Below are positions 40,651 to 54,062 of a stretch of 64,000 nucleotides of DNA, piece after piece. The position numbers were made by a program, and so were the translations under genes. This DNA comes from Congeria kusceri (taxonomy: Eukaryota; Mollusca; Bivalvia; Myida; Dreissenidae), in NCBI GenBank assembly GCA_027627225.1, contig CM051028.1:17190701-17254700 (forward strand), given 5' to 3'. How positions within the stretch are numbered: the first letter of the stretch is position 1; every line of letters begins with the position of its first letter. The notes under the pieces are model-generated. The model had not been told where the DNA came from. It saw only the letters and a program-made list of their open reading frames with translations, and ran no database searches.

Positions 40651-43336
40651 CTTAGAACAAAAGCCCAATGGGTCGAAGGCTCAGAAAAAAATTCAAAATA
40701 TTTTTCAAATCTTGAAAAGAAACGATCAGAAACGAAAACTGTACATCAACTTAAAACGAATGAAAATGAAATTTTAAAAGACCAAGCTTCAATATTAACA
40801 AATGTTAAATCATTCTATGAAAAATTATATAAGAAAAACAAAAATATAATTAATGATGAGAAAAACCATTTTTTCAATAACATACATAATAAAATAAATT
40901 TGGACCAAATTGAAAATGAAAATAGGTACTTATCAGAATACGAATGTGCTAACGCCTTAAAGGAAATGAAGAACAATAAAAGTCCTGGTTCAGATGGTAT
41001 ATCTGTAGAATTTTATAAAATATTCTGGAATGACATAAAACAATATGTAGTGTCGTCGCTCAACTACTCGCTTGACAACAATAACTTAACAGAACTGCAA
41101 AAACAAAGCATTATTACTTTATTACCGAAATCTGGAACAGATACTTTGTTGATTGATAACTGGAGACCTATTTCACTTTTAAATGTTGATTATAAAATTG
41201 CGTCTAAAGCAATAGCTAATCGGAATAAACCACTTTTAGACACTATTATTAGTACAAACCAGACTGGATTTATAAAAGGGAGATATATCGGAGAAAACGT
41301 TAGAATTTTACAATAAATAATTGAAAATGTGAATGATACCAATGAACCTGGTCTTATATTCTTTTCTGACTTTAATAAGGCTTTCGACAGCATTGATCAT
41401 GGTTTTATGTTTAAATGCCTCGACACCTTTCAGTTTAGTCAACACACAATAAATTGGGTAAAGCTTTTTTATCGTAATGCAATGTCATGTGTAACAAACA
41501 ATGGCCAGTTTTCAGAATTTTTCAACATACAAAAAGGTGTCAGACAAGGCTGTCCACTATCTCCTTACCTATTCATTATATGCATAGAACTTTTGTCTGC
41601 AGAAATAGATTTAAATCAAAATATTACAGGAATAAATATACATAATGTTCACGTTAAACAATCAATGTTCGCTGATGATGCATCCTTTATGTTAGATGCA
41701 CACAAAAATCATTTGAAACTTTAACAAATGTATTCGAAAACTTTGCATCAATATCGGGTTTAACACTCAACAAAAGCAAATGTAAAATTTTAAAATTGGG
41801 TTCATTAAAATCAAGTCAAATTCAATACTGTAAACATAAGAAGTTCATTTGGAACTCCCAACATGCCACAGCTCTGGGAATCAACTTCAGTAATAAATCT
41901 GAGGAAATAATCGAACTTAACATACCAACTAAAATAAACAAATTTGAAAGTTCTTTAAATAAATGGAAACGATGGAAATTATCAGCGATGGGGAAAATTA
42001 CAGTTTTAAAATGTTTTGCATTTCCAAAACTAGTTTACCCTCTCACTGTTCTCCCGAATCCACCCGAGAGCATCATTAAACAACTTAAATTGATAAGTTT
42101 TAAATTTCTCTGGGATGAAAAACCCGACAAGGTTGCAAGAAAACGAATTATTCAAGATTACTCAGAGGGTGGTCACAAAATGCTTGATATTGACCTTTTC
42201 ATTGAATCACTCAAAGCAAGTTGGGTTAAACGCTTTATTTTCCAAACAGAATCTAAATTGATACAAATCTATACCAACATGCTAGATAAATTCGGTGGTT
42301 CATTAATATTTAAATCAAATTTAAAACCCACTGACGTTAAAACCACAAATATAAAATCTGAGTTTCTGAAAAATGTGATTCACGGATGGCTTTGTGCGTC
42401 CTGTAACGATGACCACATGCCAATCCAAAAACAACTTATTTGGAATAATACATTTATAAAGCATAACAACTAAACGCTATTTTTTAAAACATGGTTTGAA
42501 AACGGAGTACAAATGTTAGAACATATATTCAATTTCAGAACCAAACAATTTTACACTTTTCCAGAAATCGTTTACCTTTATAATTTAAACAAAGATGATT
42601 TTTTGAAATATAACGCTTTGATAAACAGCATTCCTATTGAATGGAAACAATTATTACAGCAAAGCCACATCGAGTATTCCGCTCCAGAATACATGTTCAC
42701 CAACATCACAGAATCAACCAAATTATGTAAAGTAGTATATGGAAAACTAGTATTAAAAGACAAACTAAAAGATTTTAAACAAATAAATAAATGGAAATAT
42801 TACTAGATTTGGAAGAAATTAATTCAAAATTAATTTTCACTCAACCTTTAAAATTATCTGTTGATACTAAATTGAGAAGCTTTCAATATAAATATTTAAT
42901 GCAAATTATTCCGAACAACACGTTGTTGCATAAATGCAAAATAAAGTCTTCAAGTTTGTGCGATTTTTGTTCAATGTATCCTGATTCAAATATCCACATG
43001 TTTTGGGAATGTCAATATGTACAAATATTTTGGACATGCCTTCAAAAATTTATACAGGACATGTTGGGCATGGGAGAAACGCTAGATTTGAATTATGCTA
43101 ACATATCATTTTGTAATATTCAAACTGTTACTAAAATGAATTCATACTGCATTAACTTTATAATTTTGTTTGCAAAATTTTATATATTTAAATGTAAAAA
43201 TGAAAACAGTGTGCCACAAATAAATATGTTTAAAAATGTCCTCAGAAAACGAATTAAATTAGAAGAAATAATGTCACACGTACAGAATAAGTATGAACAT
43301 TTCCTGTCACGCTGGACTCATTTTATTTTATTCTAA
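40651..43336 (+). pseudogene. LINE ORF2 remnant: reverse transcriptase
   Basis: Motifs in order: SPGSDGISVEFYK (motif 1), LLPKSGTD and NWRPISLLNVDYKI (2), QTGFIKGRYI, FFSDFNKAFDSIDH (A), GVRQGCPLSPYLFIICIELL (B), SMFADDASFML (C, FADD), and a C-terminal CxxC...HxFWEC region (CDFCSMYPDSNIHMFWEC). An in-frame stop at 41314-41316 and another at 42471-42473, plus frame changes near 41720-41790 and 42790, inactivate it. Gene order and motifs fit the L1/Tx1 lineage; closer assignment was not possible by eye. Confidence 0.9.
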
Positions 43337-43534
43337 TCTGTTTTACGAACCCATCCATGTTAAACTTAGCAAAAACTTTTCTTCTCTTCACTATACATTT
43401 TTTCTATTTCTTTTTTTTTATGTTGTATAGATAAAAATTTCTTTGTAAAACACACTTTGTACTGTAAACTGATTTGATGTGATATGTATATTGGGGTTTG
43501 AAAAGAAATAAAATTGGAATGACAAAAAAAAGAA
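40651..43534 (+). mobile_element. 5'-truncated L1/Tx1-like LINE
   Basis: Bounded by the direct repeat AGTACGTAA (40642-40650 and 43535-43543), a likely target duplication. It begins inside the endonuclease-RT linker (AQWVEGSEK), runs through reverse transcriptase to a C-terminal Cys motif, then a short 3' untranslated part with AATAAA near 43506 and a short A-rich tail. Only the second half of ORF2 is present, the usual result of incomplete target-primed reverse transcription. Confidence 0.9.
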
Positions 43535-43825
43535 AGTACGTAATGTATTCTACATGTATTTACATTCATATGAAATAATCTGGTTAGTTTTTTTGTTGTT
43601 TTTTCAGTTATCTACCAAGACTAAAACTCTGGTTGCAATTACTAAAACGCCTTACTTGACGTTATATACCACGACCAATTGACCCAATATACATGTACAT
43701 GAAATGCTACTACTGCCACGTGGATCACCCTTTTATCAATATCTAATTTAAGATATTTCACTTTAGTTTTAAACAAATATATTAAACAGGGGGAAGATTT
43801 TTCTCCGTTTTCTCCGCCTTTTATC

Positions 43826-44190
43826 CCAAGAATATGCTCATGTTGTGGCCCAATATTCCATGTAATCACGTGTTTCATTTCAAGACTATAACGTTTCATA
43901 TAAAGTTATATATATAAGTTATTGAAGGTACAGTGTGTGCAGGTGTGTTGTTGACTTGTAAATCTCACAAAAAAAATTCGCATTTTTAATAGTTTAAAGA
44001 CAATTTCATACCATGTTATGACTATCGATATGCAGTTTAGCTTTACTCTTACTAAATAGCAAAGTTTGAAATTTCTAGTGCAAATATTTATACTGTAAGG
44101 CAGCAATGATTTTTTTATATTAAAAGTTAGTATTGAAATAAAACACGTGATAACATGGAATATTGGGCCACAACATGAGCATATACTTGA
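43826..44190. mobile_element. foldback element with about 80-base arms
   Basis: AATATGCTCATGTTGTGGCC (43831 on) to about 43908 is the near complement of 44112-44190 (ACAACATGAGCATATACTTG at its end), separated by about 200 bases. No open frame. It lies just right of the LINE. Confidence 0.75.
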
Positions 44191-44194
44191 GATG

Positions 44195-45540
44195 AAAAAA
44201 GCTGTATAAACCATAGAAAAATATCCAGCATGTGTTTCGAAACCGGCCATTTTGAGCACCAGCTGTTTTTTGCTTCACCTAAAGGTAGCCAGACTTCACT
44301 TAACGATCGCCCCCCCCCCCCCCCCCCGATTAAAGTTCGTTTACTTAAGGTAGCATACCCATGTTTGGCAATATTCCACACGGTTCGTAAGTTTTCAAGA
44401 GTTTTCAGTCTATAATGGTGTGTTACTAGGACAGATATTTTTGAAGATATTTACCGTCAAATAAAACACAGTTATAGGAAGTTAATGCACCCATCCCCTC
44501 ATTCAGAATTATTGTTGAGAAAAAAAATACCCCTTGAGTTATCGTTGCGGCAGGTCGCGCAGACGCTGGTCATTGCAATAGGTTTTGGGGTCAAAGTATA
44601 TGGCAATTGGCCCTACACGACAAACTCGCTTGTCCTCTTCTACTGGAACCGTTCTGGACCAATATCCACAAAGCTCCTAAGGAAAATCTGACCTTAAGTC
44701 ATATTTAAGTAAAATATTCAAAAAATATTTTCATTGTAAAAATCTGTATTTTATTTTAAAAATATGGTGAAATATGAAGCAACTTTTCCTTCTGTACCAG
44801 ATTAAACCCTTTTAAGACAAAATAAAGTAATCACTGATATTTTTGGGGCTATTTTTGCCAATAAACTTCCATTTTTCCCCTAAAATGACCCAATTCCCCC
44901 CCCTCACAAAAAAAACAAATTCTATGTATCTGGGTTGGAATTGCAATAAAAATTGAAAAATTTGATTGCTTGTTTTACAAAAAATATTAGGTTGCAAATA
45001 AACTAAAAATCAGTGTTCGAGACATCGATAAAACAGTAATGGTACTACCGTCAATAACTCGCACCAGAGTTTAAAAGCAAAAAATATAGCTTAAAAATGA
45101 CTGTTACCATGTATACAAAACTTTTACTATTTTCCCAATTTTGAGGTATGTTGCGCTATACTTCCCGTAGTTCAAAGGCACAGGTAGTTGTAAAAATTGC
45201 CAAAAAAAATCACTGAAGTTGAAATGAACGAGCCACAAACTTAAGGTATTTTATGATTATAAGAAATTAACTTAAGTTTTCTTCCTGAAATTGCATGACG
45301 ATGATCTGAAAATTGAACTACATGTATATGATGCTATGTCTTCAAAGCTTTTTATAAAAGGACGAGATGTAGTTGATACTTGTTTTTTGTTTCATTTCAT
45401 CGTGCCTCAGAAAGTTGCAATTCTGCTACTCTGGTTTGCATCTACCCATTGAGTAATTAAATGGTAATTCAATTGAATAATATTCTCTTTTATTGCTGTT
45501 AAATTTGAATTGCGATGCTAAGAGGTTAATTTTTATTTAC
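44195..45540. other. gene-free stretch
   Basis: No gene supported. A C-run lies at 44311-44327. Confidence 0.45.
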
Positions 45541-45720
45541 ACTTACCTGTTTTGTGAATAATTCCGGGCCAAGTGTGAGGCTCGTGCGCACATAAACCGG
45601 TTTTAACCCCCAATGCTTTGCATTGACCGTTCCAAGGCGGTGACCCCAGTTTTATTCATATGTGTTTTGTGTTTGTTATGTGTTTTTGTGATGTGCTGAG
45701 TGTTTGTTTTTGGCAATTGG

Positions 45721-46375
45721 TCACTTGCTATAAATAAATGACCTCGGACTGCTAATAAGAGTTCTCTCCTGCTGTCGCAACTGGAGTTTCGCTTTGTTTA
45801 TATTGTTATCATCCAGACTACCTTGTTCTTGGAGCTGCAGTTCACACAGAGTCCCTTCCAGATGTAAGTGCGCATCAAACGCCTCAGGATACACCGGCTG
45901 GACCCGGCTTCCCTTTTCAGACTGGACAAAGAACGAGATGACCCTGGAGTCCTTCTGTGGGGGACTGGCGGCCACTGGCCACCAAGGGTGATCGACGAGA
46001 GCTCCCTAACGCTTTCCCTTGAATAGGTTTTGGTGATGGCATCAATTCCTTCTCGTCCGTATACTCGTAATCCAGGGCCTCCATTTCCTCTTCTCCTATT
46101 CATCGACTAGTTCCTTGATCTTGGGATCTGGCTCGAAGTGGCACCGGATATCCATGTTCCTCTATGTTGGATCGTATTCCTGCTCCTTTGGTTTTGGGAG
46201 GTAGGGCTGCCAGACGTTGGAAGAGATCCACCACCTGGTAGAGTTCCAGCGCTCATTGCGCCAAAAGGTGAATGTTTTGTTTTGTTCTTTTTGCTTGGCT
46301 AGTTCGACTGGGACACCAGGGTGACCATCCGTGTTACCAAATCCAACAAGATACTGTAAACCAGTCAAAGACTTA
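45721..46375 (-). pseudogene. unassigned open region downstream of gypsy integrase
   Basis: Minus-strand frames contain LTGLQYLVGFGNTDGHPGVP and, further on, VYPEAFDAHLHLEGT. The FDAHLHLE word recalls the metal-binding HxH start of TatD-type hydrolases, but the rest of such a domain is not visible. The two parts are broken by stops. It could be a third reading frame of the retrotransposon or an unrelated fragment. Confidence 0.3.
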
Positions 46376-46529
46376 GGTAATGTTCTGCCGTTGACAGAAA
46401 ATCCTGTGGTGTACTGTATCCTGAAGCCATGATATCTTATTATCTTTAATGAAAAAACAACATAAGAAACCTAACAAGTTCAGTATTTACTTATTTCACG
46501 CGCTTCTGTTGATGTTGACACATGAACCA

Positions 46530-47640
46530 TCATACCATTCTTCATAGGTCACCTAGTATCATGAACCGTCTACTGTACGGATTTCTGCAAAGTGAGTGTT
46601 CGTCATCTTGTTTAGGCGCTCTGTTATTGTCCATTTGCCTGAATTCGATCACCAGTCGGGTTACGCAGTCGAAAGTTAAAGATAAGCTGACAGCTTTTGG
46701 AGGATGACAGCTGGACCTTTCCACGGAGAGGTCAACTGGCGTGACTTTCCCTGAAGAGTCGCTGTATCTAAAAGATGAACGGCATCTCCGTCTTAATAGG
46801 GACACTGTAATATTCGTAGGTTATAGTAGTGTTTCGTTCTTTTTGTGGAAGTCTCCAGTGTAGATCAAGCAGAATTGTGGGTCTCCTTTATGGTTTTCAG
46901 CAAGTCAGCAACATAACCATCACAGTCCTCATTTTAAGCATGGAAACTTGAAAACATGAGTTGCACCGATGTGTCCAGCATCAGCAAATTCGGGGTAAAA
47001 CCAGTACGTCAGTTTACAGATGCTCTGAGTGCTACTGCTGTCAGTTGCACATGCAGATCCCACTTATTCTGAGACACCTTAGGAAACATCTAACTGCATC
47101 CATTATGGTCTTCTTGAAGCGTTCTACCTGTCAATTTGCAGACGGTGTCGTTCTTGCCTTAGGGATGTGAATTGCACTGCATAATGCTACTCTTCAAAAA
47201 GCGAACTTTTGAAGTTTCGTCCTTGATCGGAGAACAACTGAAAGAAGAATCCAAGTCGCAAGAAGAACTCACCAAATGCCGCCCTTGCGGTAACTTCCGC
47301 CTTTTGCGATGGTTTGTAATCAGCCCATTTCTTGAATTGGTCCATCATTATTAAGTAATGTTAGTTCCTACGTTCTGTCTTGGGTAGAGGTCTAATAAAA
47401 TCTACGTGCACACGTTCCGTTGGAGCTCCTGCCTGTTGAACGCTCAATGAAACCTTCCCATAATGCTTGTTTGTTTCTTTGTTCTTGTTGCAAGCAGGAC
47501 ATGATAGCAAAAACGATTCCATACCCTTTGAAAATCTATACCAGAAGAAATTTTCCTGTAGTTGAGCCTTAATTTTGGTCACACCTTGATGTCCGGACGA
47601 TGGTATATCATGGTGCCATGCGGCAACATATCTCAATTGG
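46530..47640 (-). pseudogene. Ty3/gypsy integrase remnant
   Basis: Read leftward: H2C2 zinc finger (SSGHQGVTKIKAQLQENFFW, SCPACNKNK) and VHVDFIRPLPKT at 47636-47361. Then the core: MDQFKKWADYKPSQKAEVTA, LFSDQGRNF with the second catalytic Asp, and a QVERF region at about 47350-47110. Then SQNKWDLHVQ and RTGFTPN, and a post-integrase stretch ending GPAVILQKLSAYL at about 46700. Several stops and frame changes break it. Confidence 0.85.
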
Positions 47641-48359
47641 GATTGGATTCATCCACGACACGCTAAGTACAGTGTGGTCCGGGTCAATGAAGGAGTACGT
47701 CAGCTTTGAAGGCAGCTTAAGAACGCCCGAGTGGCGGCTTTTGTTGAAGTTGGACTCGACCACTCGGAGCCCATGAAGTACTGGTCATACTAAGTGGAGC
47801 TGCTGGAAAAGATGCTGTCTTCTTGACCGAAAGACGTGTACTGATCATCACACTGCCCAAGAATGGAGATGGATTGCGGCACCGAAGTTTTCCTGCTGCT
47901 GCTACATTTCCTGAGACGGCACGTGAGGAAACACAGCAAGTGTATCTTCACTGTTTCACCGGGGATCAACTTTGTCCTTGACAGGTGGCTAGAAGTATTT
48001 CTCCGGACGTACTTTGAACTCACACAAAGTAAGAACACTTACCATCCACTAGATATCAGCGCTGTGCAATGTTTAAGAAAGCCGCCTTTTTCTGGAGTCT
48101 GAGGCACCTTACTTACTGCACCAATATCCAGAGTTCGTCGCCAATCCAAATCTCCATAGCTGCTGTGGCCGTTGCTGCACCGCGGACTGACTGCAGAGCG
48201 TGTGCTGGAGTTTTGTTTGGCCAATAGAAGATATCTCTACCAAAGGCAGTAGTAACAAACAGGGCTTCTAGTTCGTTTGTGATGGTAACGGCAGTGCTTA
48301 GTTGGGTCTGTGACTTGGTGATGACTACTATTGCAGAGATGTCCAAATTGAAATACCAG

Positions 48360-50945
48360 TAATTTCCGACTATCTAAAAGAAAGACACTTTTGTGCTGAT
48401 GTGTATTTCCCCGTCTTGAACTCCTGTTTCCCTAGTTTCAAGGGTAGTAATTAGATAATTTTATAAAGAAGGTTCCTTGATAAAACGTCGTGCATCTGAA
48501 TGTTTTAAACCAGAACAGGCTTTAAAACTAAGAAATATCACAAACTAAATTTTGTGAGTAATTGCAATCACATGTGGTAATCACGTGGTTTTGTTTTGAT
48601 ATGTAGCAATGTCGAAATGTTTTCGCTGTATGTAAAGTGGCCACGTTTATGATGCAAAAATTCACATTTGCCTCGCATAAACAAAACCAATATGCGTACG
48701 ATAGTGTGTCAATGTTGTTATAACCTCGCACAACTACAATTACCCTACAAATACCTCAAACAGCTGCCTCTATGTCCGTCCGCCAGACTGTTTGACTTGA
48801 AACACAAATGTCTTTACTTTTCTACTAATTATGCTGCTTGACCCAATTGCCGGTGTACTTAACATTTGAATCAAGTCATCAATTGTATAGTTATATAATA
48901 TTCATGCATTTACCTATTTTAAAACAAAAATGTGCTGTTGTTTTAAATTAATATAAATCTGTTTACTTGTATTTTCTATCGCATTTCGTTTATTTTACCA
49001 TGTTTTCTTACCATGTCATGGCAGCCAGATTTGTTTATGCTGTTACCTATTACCGCTGTATCTCTACAATTCACACCAATTCATTTGCTGCACTAAACTT
49101 CCGCATGCTGTCTCATATAGAATATTGAAGAAAACAGCTTATATCATGATGTATCATATTGATTTTGTATCTGTTACCTGTAATGGAGAGAAAAATGACT
49201 CGTTGAATATATGCATTGAACAGGTTCTGTTACTCAATGTGGTTTCTGGAAAACACTGTGAACTGACAGTTTTATTCAAAATAAACCTATGAAATCAAAT
49301 CAATGCTGTACATACTTTACTGATGGGTTTCTCATATGTTTCAGTAGCTATATGCTGCAAATTCACAAAAATAAACAAAATACATTTCAGACTTTCTACC
49401 TTTCCATTGCCAAGTTGACATTTCTAATTGATATTTATTTAATATATGAGTATGGTTGGAAGTTTACGTCATATGCAAATTTGGAACGCATGAGATGTGG
49501 TGCTTTATCATGTACTTGATAAAAATGGAGAACAGTTAGTTAATACGTTAAAAAGCCACAATTATGCCGCAAATAAGCAACAATTGCTATTGCGCGTCGC
49601 CGCAAAAACGATTTCATTAACTTAAAGTAAATGCGTTGTAAATCACCGCATAAACGCATTTGATCACGTTTTTGCAGCGACGAGCATATGCGGCGTTAAT
49701 GGTGTTTGCCGCTTCCACTCCTCGAATTCCGGCTATGACATGACGGACTGTAATTGCTTTTCGTACTCTCATCACATCGACCACTTCCGACAAGCGGAAA
49801 GTAACCTCTGAGACAACAAGGGGGCGCCATTGAAAAGTAGTTCAATATTTATCCGCACAGCTGATTCTGTTAATTTCAGCTGAACGTTTTTGTTCAAGGT
49901 ATACAAGGTATAAAATCTAGAAGTTCAATGTTAGTAAACATATGTCATGAGTAAAACCGACGTGATTTTATTTTATAAAATTAAATCTATAATTTAAAAG
50001 GAGTTTTTCATTTTAAACATGTATAATTTATTGTTGAATTCCATTCCTTGTTTTCACTATAACCATTCACTAAAATTAAAAAATAAATTCAGATTGCTGT
50101 AAAATTGTAGCTCTGACAAATTAATCTTACAATGACCTTTATGCTCGCATTATTTATTGTTATGTTCATTAATTATATTGTTCTTTATGCATATACATAT
50201 GCTACAAATCTGTTAAATTGTAAAAATGTGAGTGTATTTTTTATGTTTTGGAATTAGTTTAATTGACGTTACTTACATTATAAGAGTAGGTCACATAAAA
50301 TATAGTTTTGGTATCAATAAACACGTAAAACACATCCATAAACAAAACCAAGTAGAAAACCAAGAATAAATAGGAAACAGGAAGCACGCAATTATGCTAA
50401 TGATGTTCATGAGTGTCAGGATGCGGTAAATGTACCCAAGCTACACTTTATATATAATTTATGATAACAATTGAACTGGAAGACAGTTTATTGCCTATTA
50501 TTTTGCATAATTATGGTCATTCTTATTATAAAATCATCATTAAAAATCTTTGTAACATTCGATTTATTCCTCACTATTAGATGTGTACTCTTCTAGGTTT
50601 TCCACTCAAAATTATGGAAAGCAATTTGTATTGTTCAGCACGTTGTGATTGCTGTTATGTCACAATAATATGACTTTATTCCCATGTTTTTCTTTCAGAA
50701 TATTGTCGCAAGTGAGTCATGTCCCACATAAACAACGTTTTGGATATCAATTTTATGTTGGTATGAAGATGTTTGTTTTACCAAGTAATTAAACACAAAC
50801 ATCTGTAATGTTTATAAAAAAAATATTAACCCGTTATCAGAGTATAAGTTACATTTATAATATTCTGAGTGAGAAAGGTATCAGTACGATATACAGGGTC
50901 GGATGAAGACCAGGCTTGGCCGGGAAGGCTTGACTAAGATGGTGT
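48360..50945. other. gene-free stretch with one inverted-repeat element
   Basis: Mostly AT-rich non-coding sequence. At 49545-49710, CGTCGCCGCAAAAACGAT faces TCACGTTTTTGCAGCGACG, with outer ATGCCGCA / TGCGGCGT words: a probable MITE. At 50699-50711 TTTCTTTCAG|AATATTGTCGCAA|GTGAGT could be a 13-base micro-exon; this is not supported further. Confidence 0.45.
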
Positions 50946-50948
50946 AGA

Positions 50949-51175
50949 ATCGGTTGTGACAGTAATTATAGCCACACTTGCAACAGCAGCAGCAGTAGTT
51001 GTAGTGGTAGTGGTAGCAGCAACACCAGTGGTAGCAATAACATTAGCAGCAGCATTTTACAACTTGTGTAAGATCAAAGCCAAGGCCGAAAATGATATCG
51101 CCGGTCTCAGCTGGGGGGCTGGAGCCCAAAAGTCCGGGCCTGAATCGGTGCCTGATGTACTTGTTTTTATTGTGA
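50949..51175 (+). CDS. possible membrane-protein exon
   Basis: The open frame reads a hydrophobic segment of about 25-30 residues rich in Val and Ala (VVVVVVVAATPVVAITLAAA), then FYNLCKIKAKAENDIAGLSW and PESVPDVLVFI before a donor-like ATT|GTGAGT. The shape is a transmembrane span plus a basic, cytoplasm-like tail. Triplet-repeat slippage in GTA/GCA could also produce such a frame. No family recognised and no clear start. Confidence 0.3.
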
Positions 51176-51199
51176 GTAAATATTTTAGAATTTAATCCA

Positions 51200-54060
51200 G
51201 CTGTCACATACATTATAACTATATAAGTACTTTTGTTTTGCTAGCATTGTATCACATGAGCACAGAGTGCAGATAAAAACAAATACTTAAATGTAGAACA
51301 TTGAACATGCAGATAAAAATAATACTAAGATGGAGAACATTGAACAATAAATCCTTGTATGATATTCATCTTGTCAGATGTTTGTATGAGCTAACTATAA
51401 GACCGAAGGTTTGAAGCATTGTGAAAAATCAAGAACAGTGACATGTCCAGTTTTCTGTAATAGGAAATTTAAATTATTAATATGTTGGTTAAGTCTAATT
51501 TGTATGTTAAGTTGTAAAAGCATGTATTCTTATTGAAGGGTATGGGTGTGAACATTATATGCTTGTATCACTTTGTCTATTAATACACATAGTTAACCCA
51601 TGCTCTGATCCATAAATTTGTGACATATTTTTATTACATAAGGCCATACGAATTTGATTCTATGTTTAGCGTCCCCATGATTTTCAAAACCTACCAACCA
51701 GGCAGGAAAAATAAACAATGAGTCTATAAAAAGACAACATTTTTTTCATAATTATTCGTGGCAGTGGTACAAGCTAAAGCAAACGTTTACTTGCAAAACT
51801 ACAATATACCATCTTCATATTGGAAACCTACTTTAACAGAGTATTTTAACAGTAAATTGACAAGTTGCACACTTTTTTTTACAAATATTGGTAAAAACAC
51901 ATAAACGTCATTTTGTTTAAGTTCAGTCTGAAGTCATATCATATAATATAGGTATTGATAAACACTGATATTTACACCAAAGAATACATGATATTTGATA
52001 ATAACATCTTCATGATCATAGAAATATGTTTCAACATATTGAATATATACAAATGTGAAAGTACATGTATGTTCTAAAACGGGCAATACAAAATAGTAAT
52101 ATGAAAAAAAAAAACCAATTCAAAGCGTTTTAGATCTATAAAGCTGTAGGTAAGTTACTGAAAATTGCAAGATTCCAAATCAGAATTGTGTAACATCAAC
52201 TTATTTCAAGTGATACACATACCCAAAATGCAAGATGCCCACCAACACTATTCATTCAAAACTCAAATATAAATTGAATTAAGCATCATGACTTATATTC
52301 TTTACAATGTCATTCATTGATCATACAATTAAGAAATCACACAAATTACGTCATTATAGGCATATTTTATACACTTTCCAACTCAATGTTTTAACATTGT
52401 CAAAAATGTGTTGTTGTTTTTTCAGGCATCCGAAAACCTACCAGCCCTATGACGCTAAACATAGAATCAAATTGGTATGGCCTAATGCCCTTTCCGTATA
52501 GTACATTTTTATCACATTCTCAGTCATATTTATAAAAATATTAAGGATATTTGTTTTTACATTTTCAGCTCCATCTATTATTGAGTGAAAGCAAATCAAC
52601 TGGGGGAATCAAACTGAACATTTGTATGCAACAATTGAATAACAGAAATGAAATAAAACACCAAAAGTATAACCAAAAAGAAGGAAAATTTCACGTTTAA
52701 TATGGACACATTTATATATTTAAAAAGACACTTATTTATATAAGAACCTTGATTGGTATAAGTATGGTATAACGTATTTATATCAAGATCATACCTACTA
52801 CCATAGATAATATTACATAGCAAATAGTAGAGAACACCATAATTTATTAATATTACATGAATGTATTTCTAAGGAATTATCATTGTAGGCATCAAACTCT
52901 TATTTTAGAGTTGGTTTTAGTTTTTAATAGTTATTCAACATGATGTCCACTAGCTAACATCATTCTTGGAACGGAATTTACTTAGTCAGTTCCTATTCAC
53001 AAATTGAAAGCATTTTCAATAATGTTTTGATTAAACAAATTCCTATTTATATTGATAATGCCTTGTTATGTGGGTAGTAGATATGTCAGATTGGTTTTCT
53101 ATATAGAAAATAAAAGAAATTGGAGAATCAGCTTTCATATTATAAATCTTGCAAACAAATTACACAAATAATGTGATTTTTTAAGTTACTGTTTCTGCTT
53201 TATACTGCATGTCTTTATAAATAATCACACTATTGTATTTAATACGTATTGCTATGCTGACACATTTGATGCATTTTTGTTATTTAGGCTTATATCTTTA
53301 TATTTAATGTTACAGTGTTGTTATTAGTAGATCAGTCAAAATTGTGGATGAAAACAACATTTTGTTTAGTTTCATTTGTCACACAGTTGCCACAAGTCAT
53401 ATGTTCTGCCCCATATTAATAACTTTACAGGCTGCAAGTTTACATTGAATAAATTCAATTCAATACCTTAAAACAATGGATTACGTCTGATAAGCTACCA
53501 GTGCTACATCAGACAAATCAGATAAAAATTGAACACATTTTCATTACATTTTAAAGGATGCATAGAACAGCGTTGTCAACCTACATTTAAGCCCTTCATA
53601 ACATAACAAGCCATACCAGGCGCAGGTACAGTATTTGAGTTAGAGCGGGCGGAAATATTCAGTAACTGAAAAAAGCTGTCAACAAACGGCTTTTGCTACG
53701 TCTAAAATATGTTGGGATAACTATCAGAAGGGTGCGATATCAACAGAACGGAATAATTTAACGAAAAAAACGAATAACGGGGTTGATTATTAGTATACAA
53801 AATGCGTATGTTTCACTATATGGTTGGGTTTTAAAAGTCAAACGTTAGCGGGGGCGTATGCCGCTTGCGCCCCTAAATCCGCCAATGCATACATTATAAA
53901 TATGTGAATATCATTGCTGATTTAAGTAAATCATGGTTGACCGTGATGTAGTTGATTTTGCATTTAGATACATATTTACTGACCTTAAAATAGACATGTA
54001 GGTAAAGCATTTTCAGTACACATTTATTTTGTATTAGCCTATGTTCGTGTTTGTTTTTTA
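51200..54060. other. AT-rich sequence around the possible exons
   Basis: Apart from the short frame at 52.4 kb, nothing coding was recognised. Intronic sequence if the three exons belong together. Confidence 0.4.
52426..52474 (+). CDS. possible short exon
   Basis: TTTTTTCAG|GCATCCG to AAATTG|GTATGG encloses a frame reading HPKTYQPYDAKHRIKL. A continuation after a second TTTTCAG at about 52569 stays open for about 43 codons in matching phase. It could belong with the frame at 50.9 kb, but the phase between them does not match. Confidence 0.25.
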
Positions 54061-54062
54061 CA

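Larger units (their letters stand above)
45541..48350 (-). mobile_element. decayed Ty3/gypsy-like LTR retrotransposon segment
   Basis: The minus strand carries the integrase zinc finger, core and post-integrase region described separately, followed leftward by an unassigned open region and an AACCCCCAATGCTTTGCATT repeat-like block at 45560-45650 that may belong to an LTR. Rightward (47650-48350) coding-like fragments occur but RNase H and reverse transcriptase motifs were not recognised. No paired LTRs were found. Confidence 0.65.

Noticed and set aside
43366..45000. Small frames after the LINE as extra genes
   Set aside because: They fall in the LINE 3' tail, a foldback element and low-complexity sequence, with no motif or splice support.
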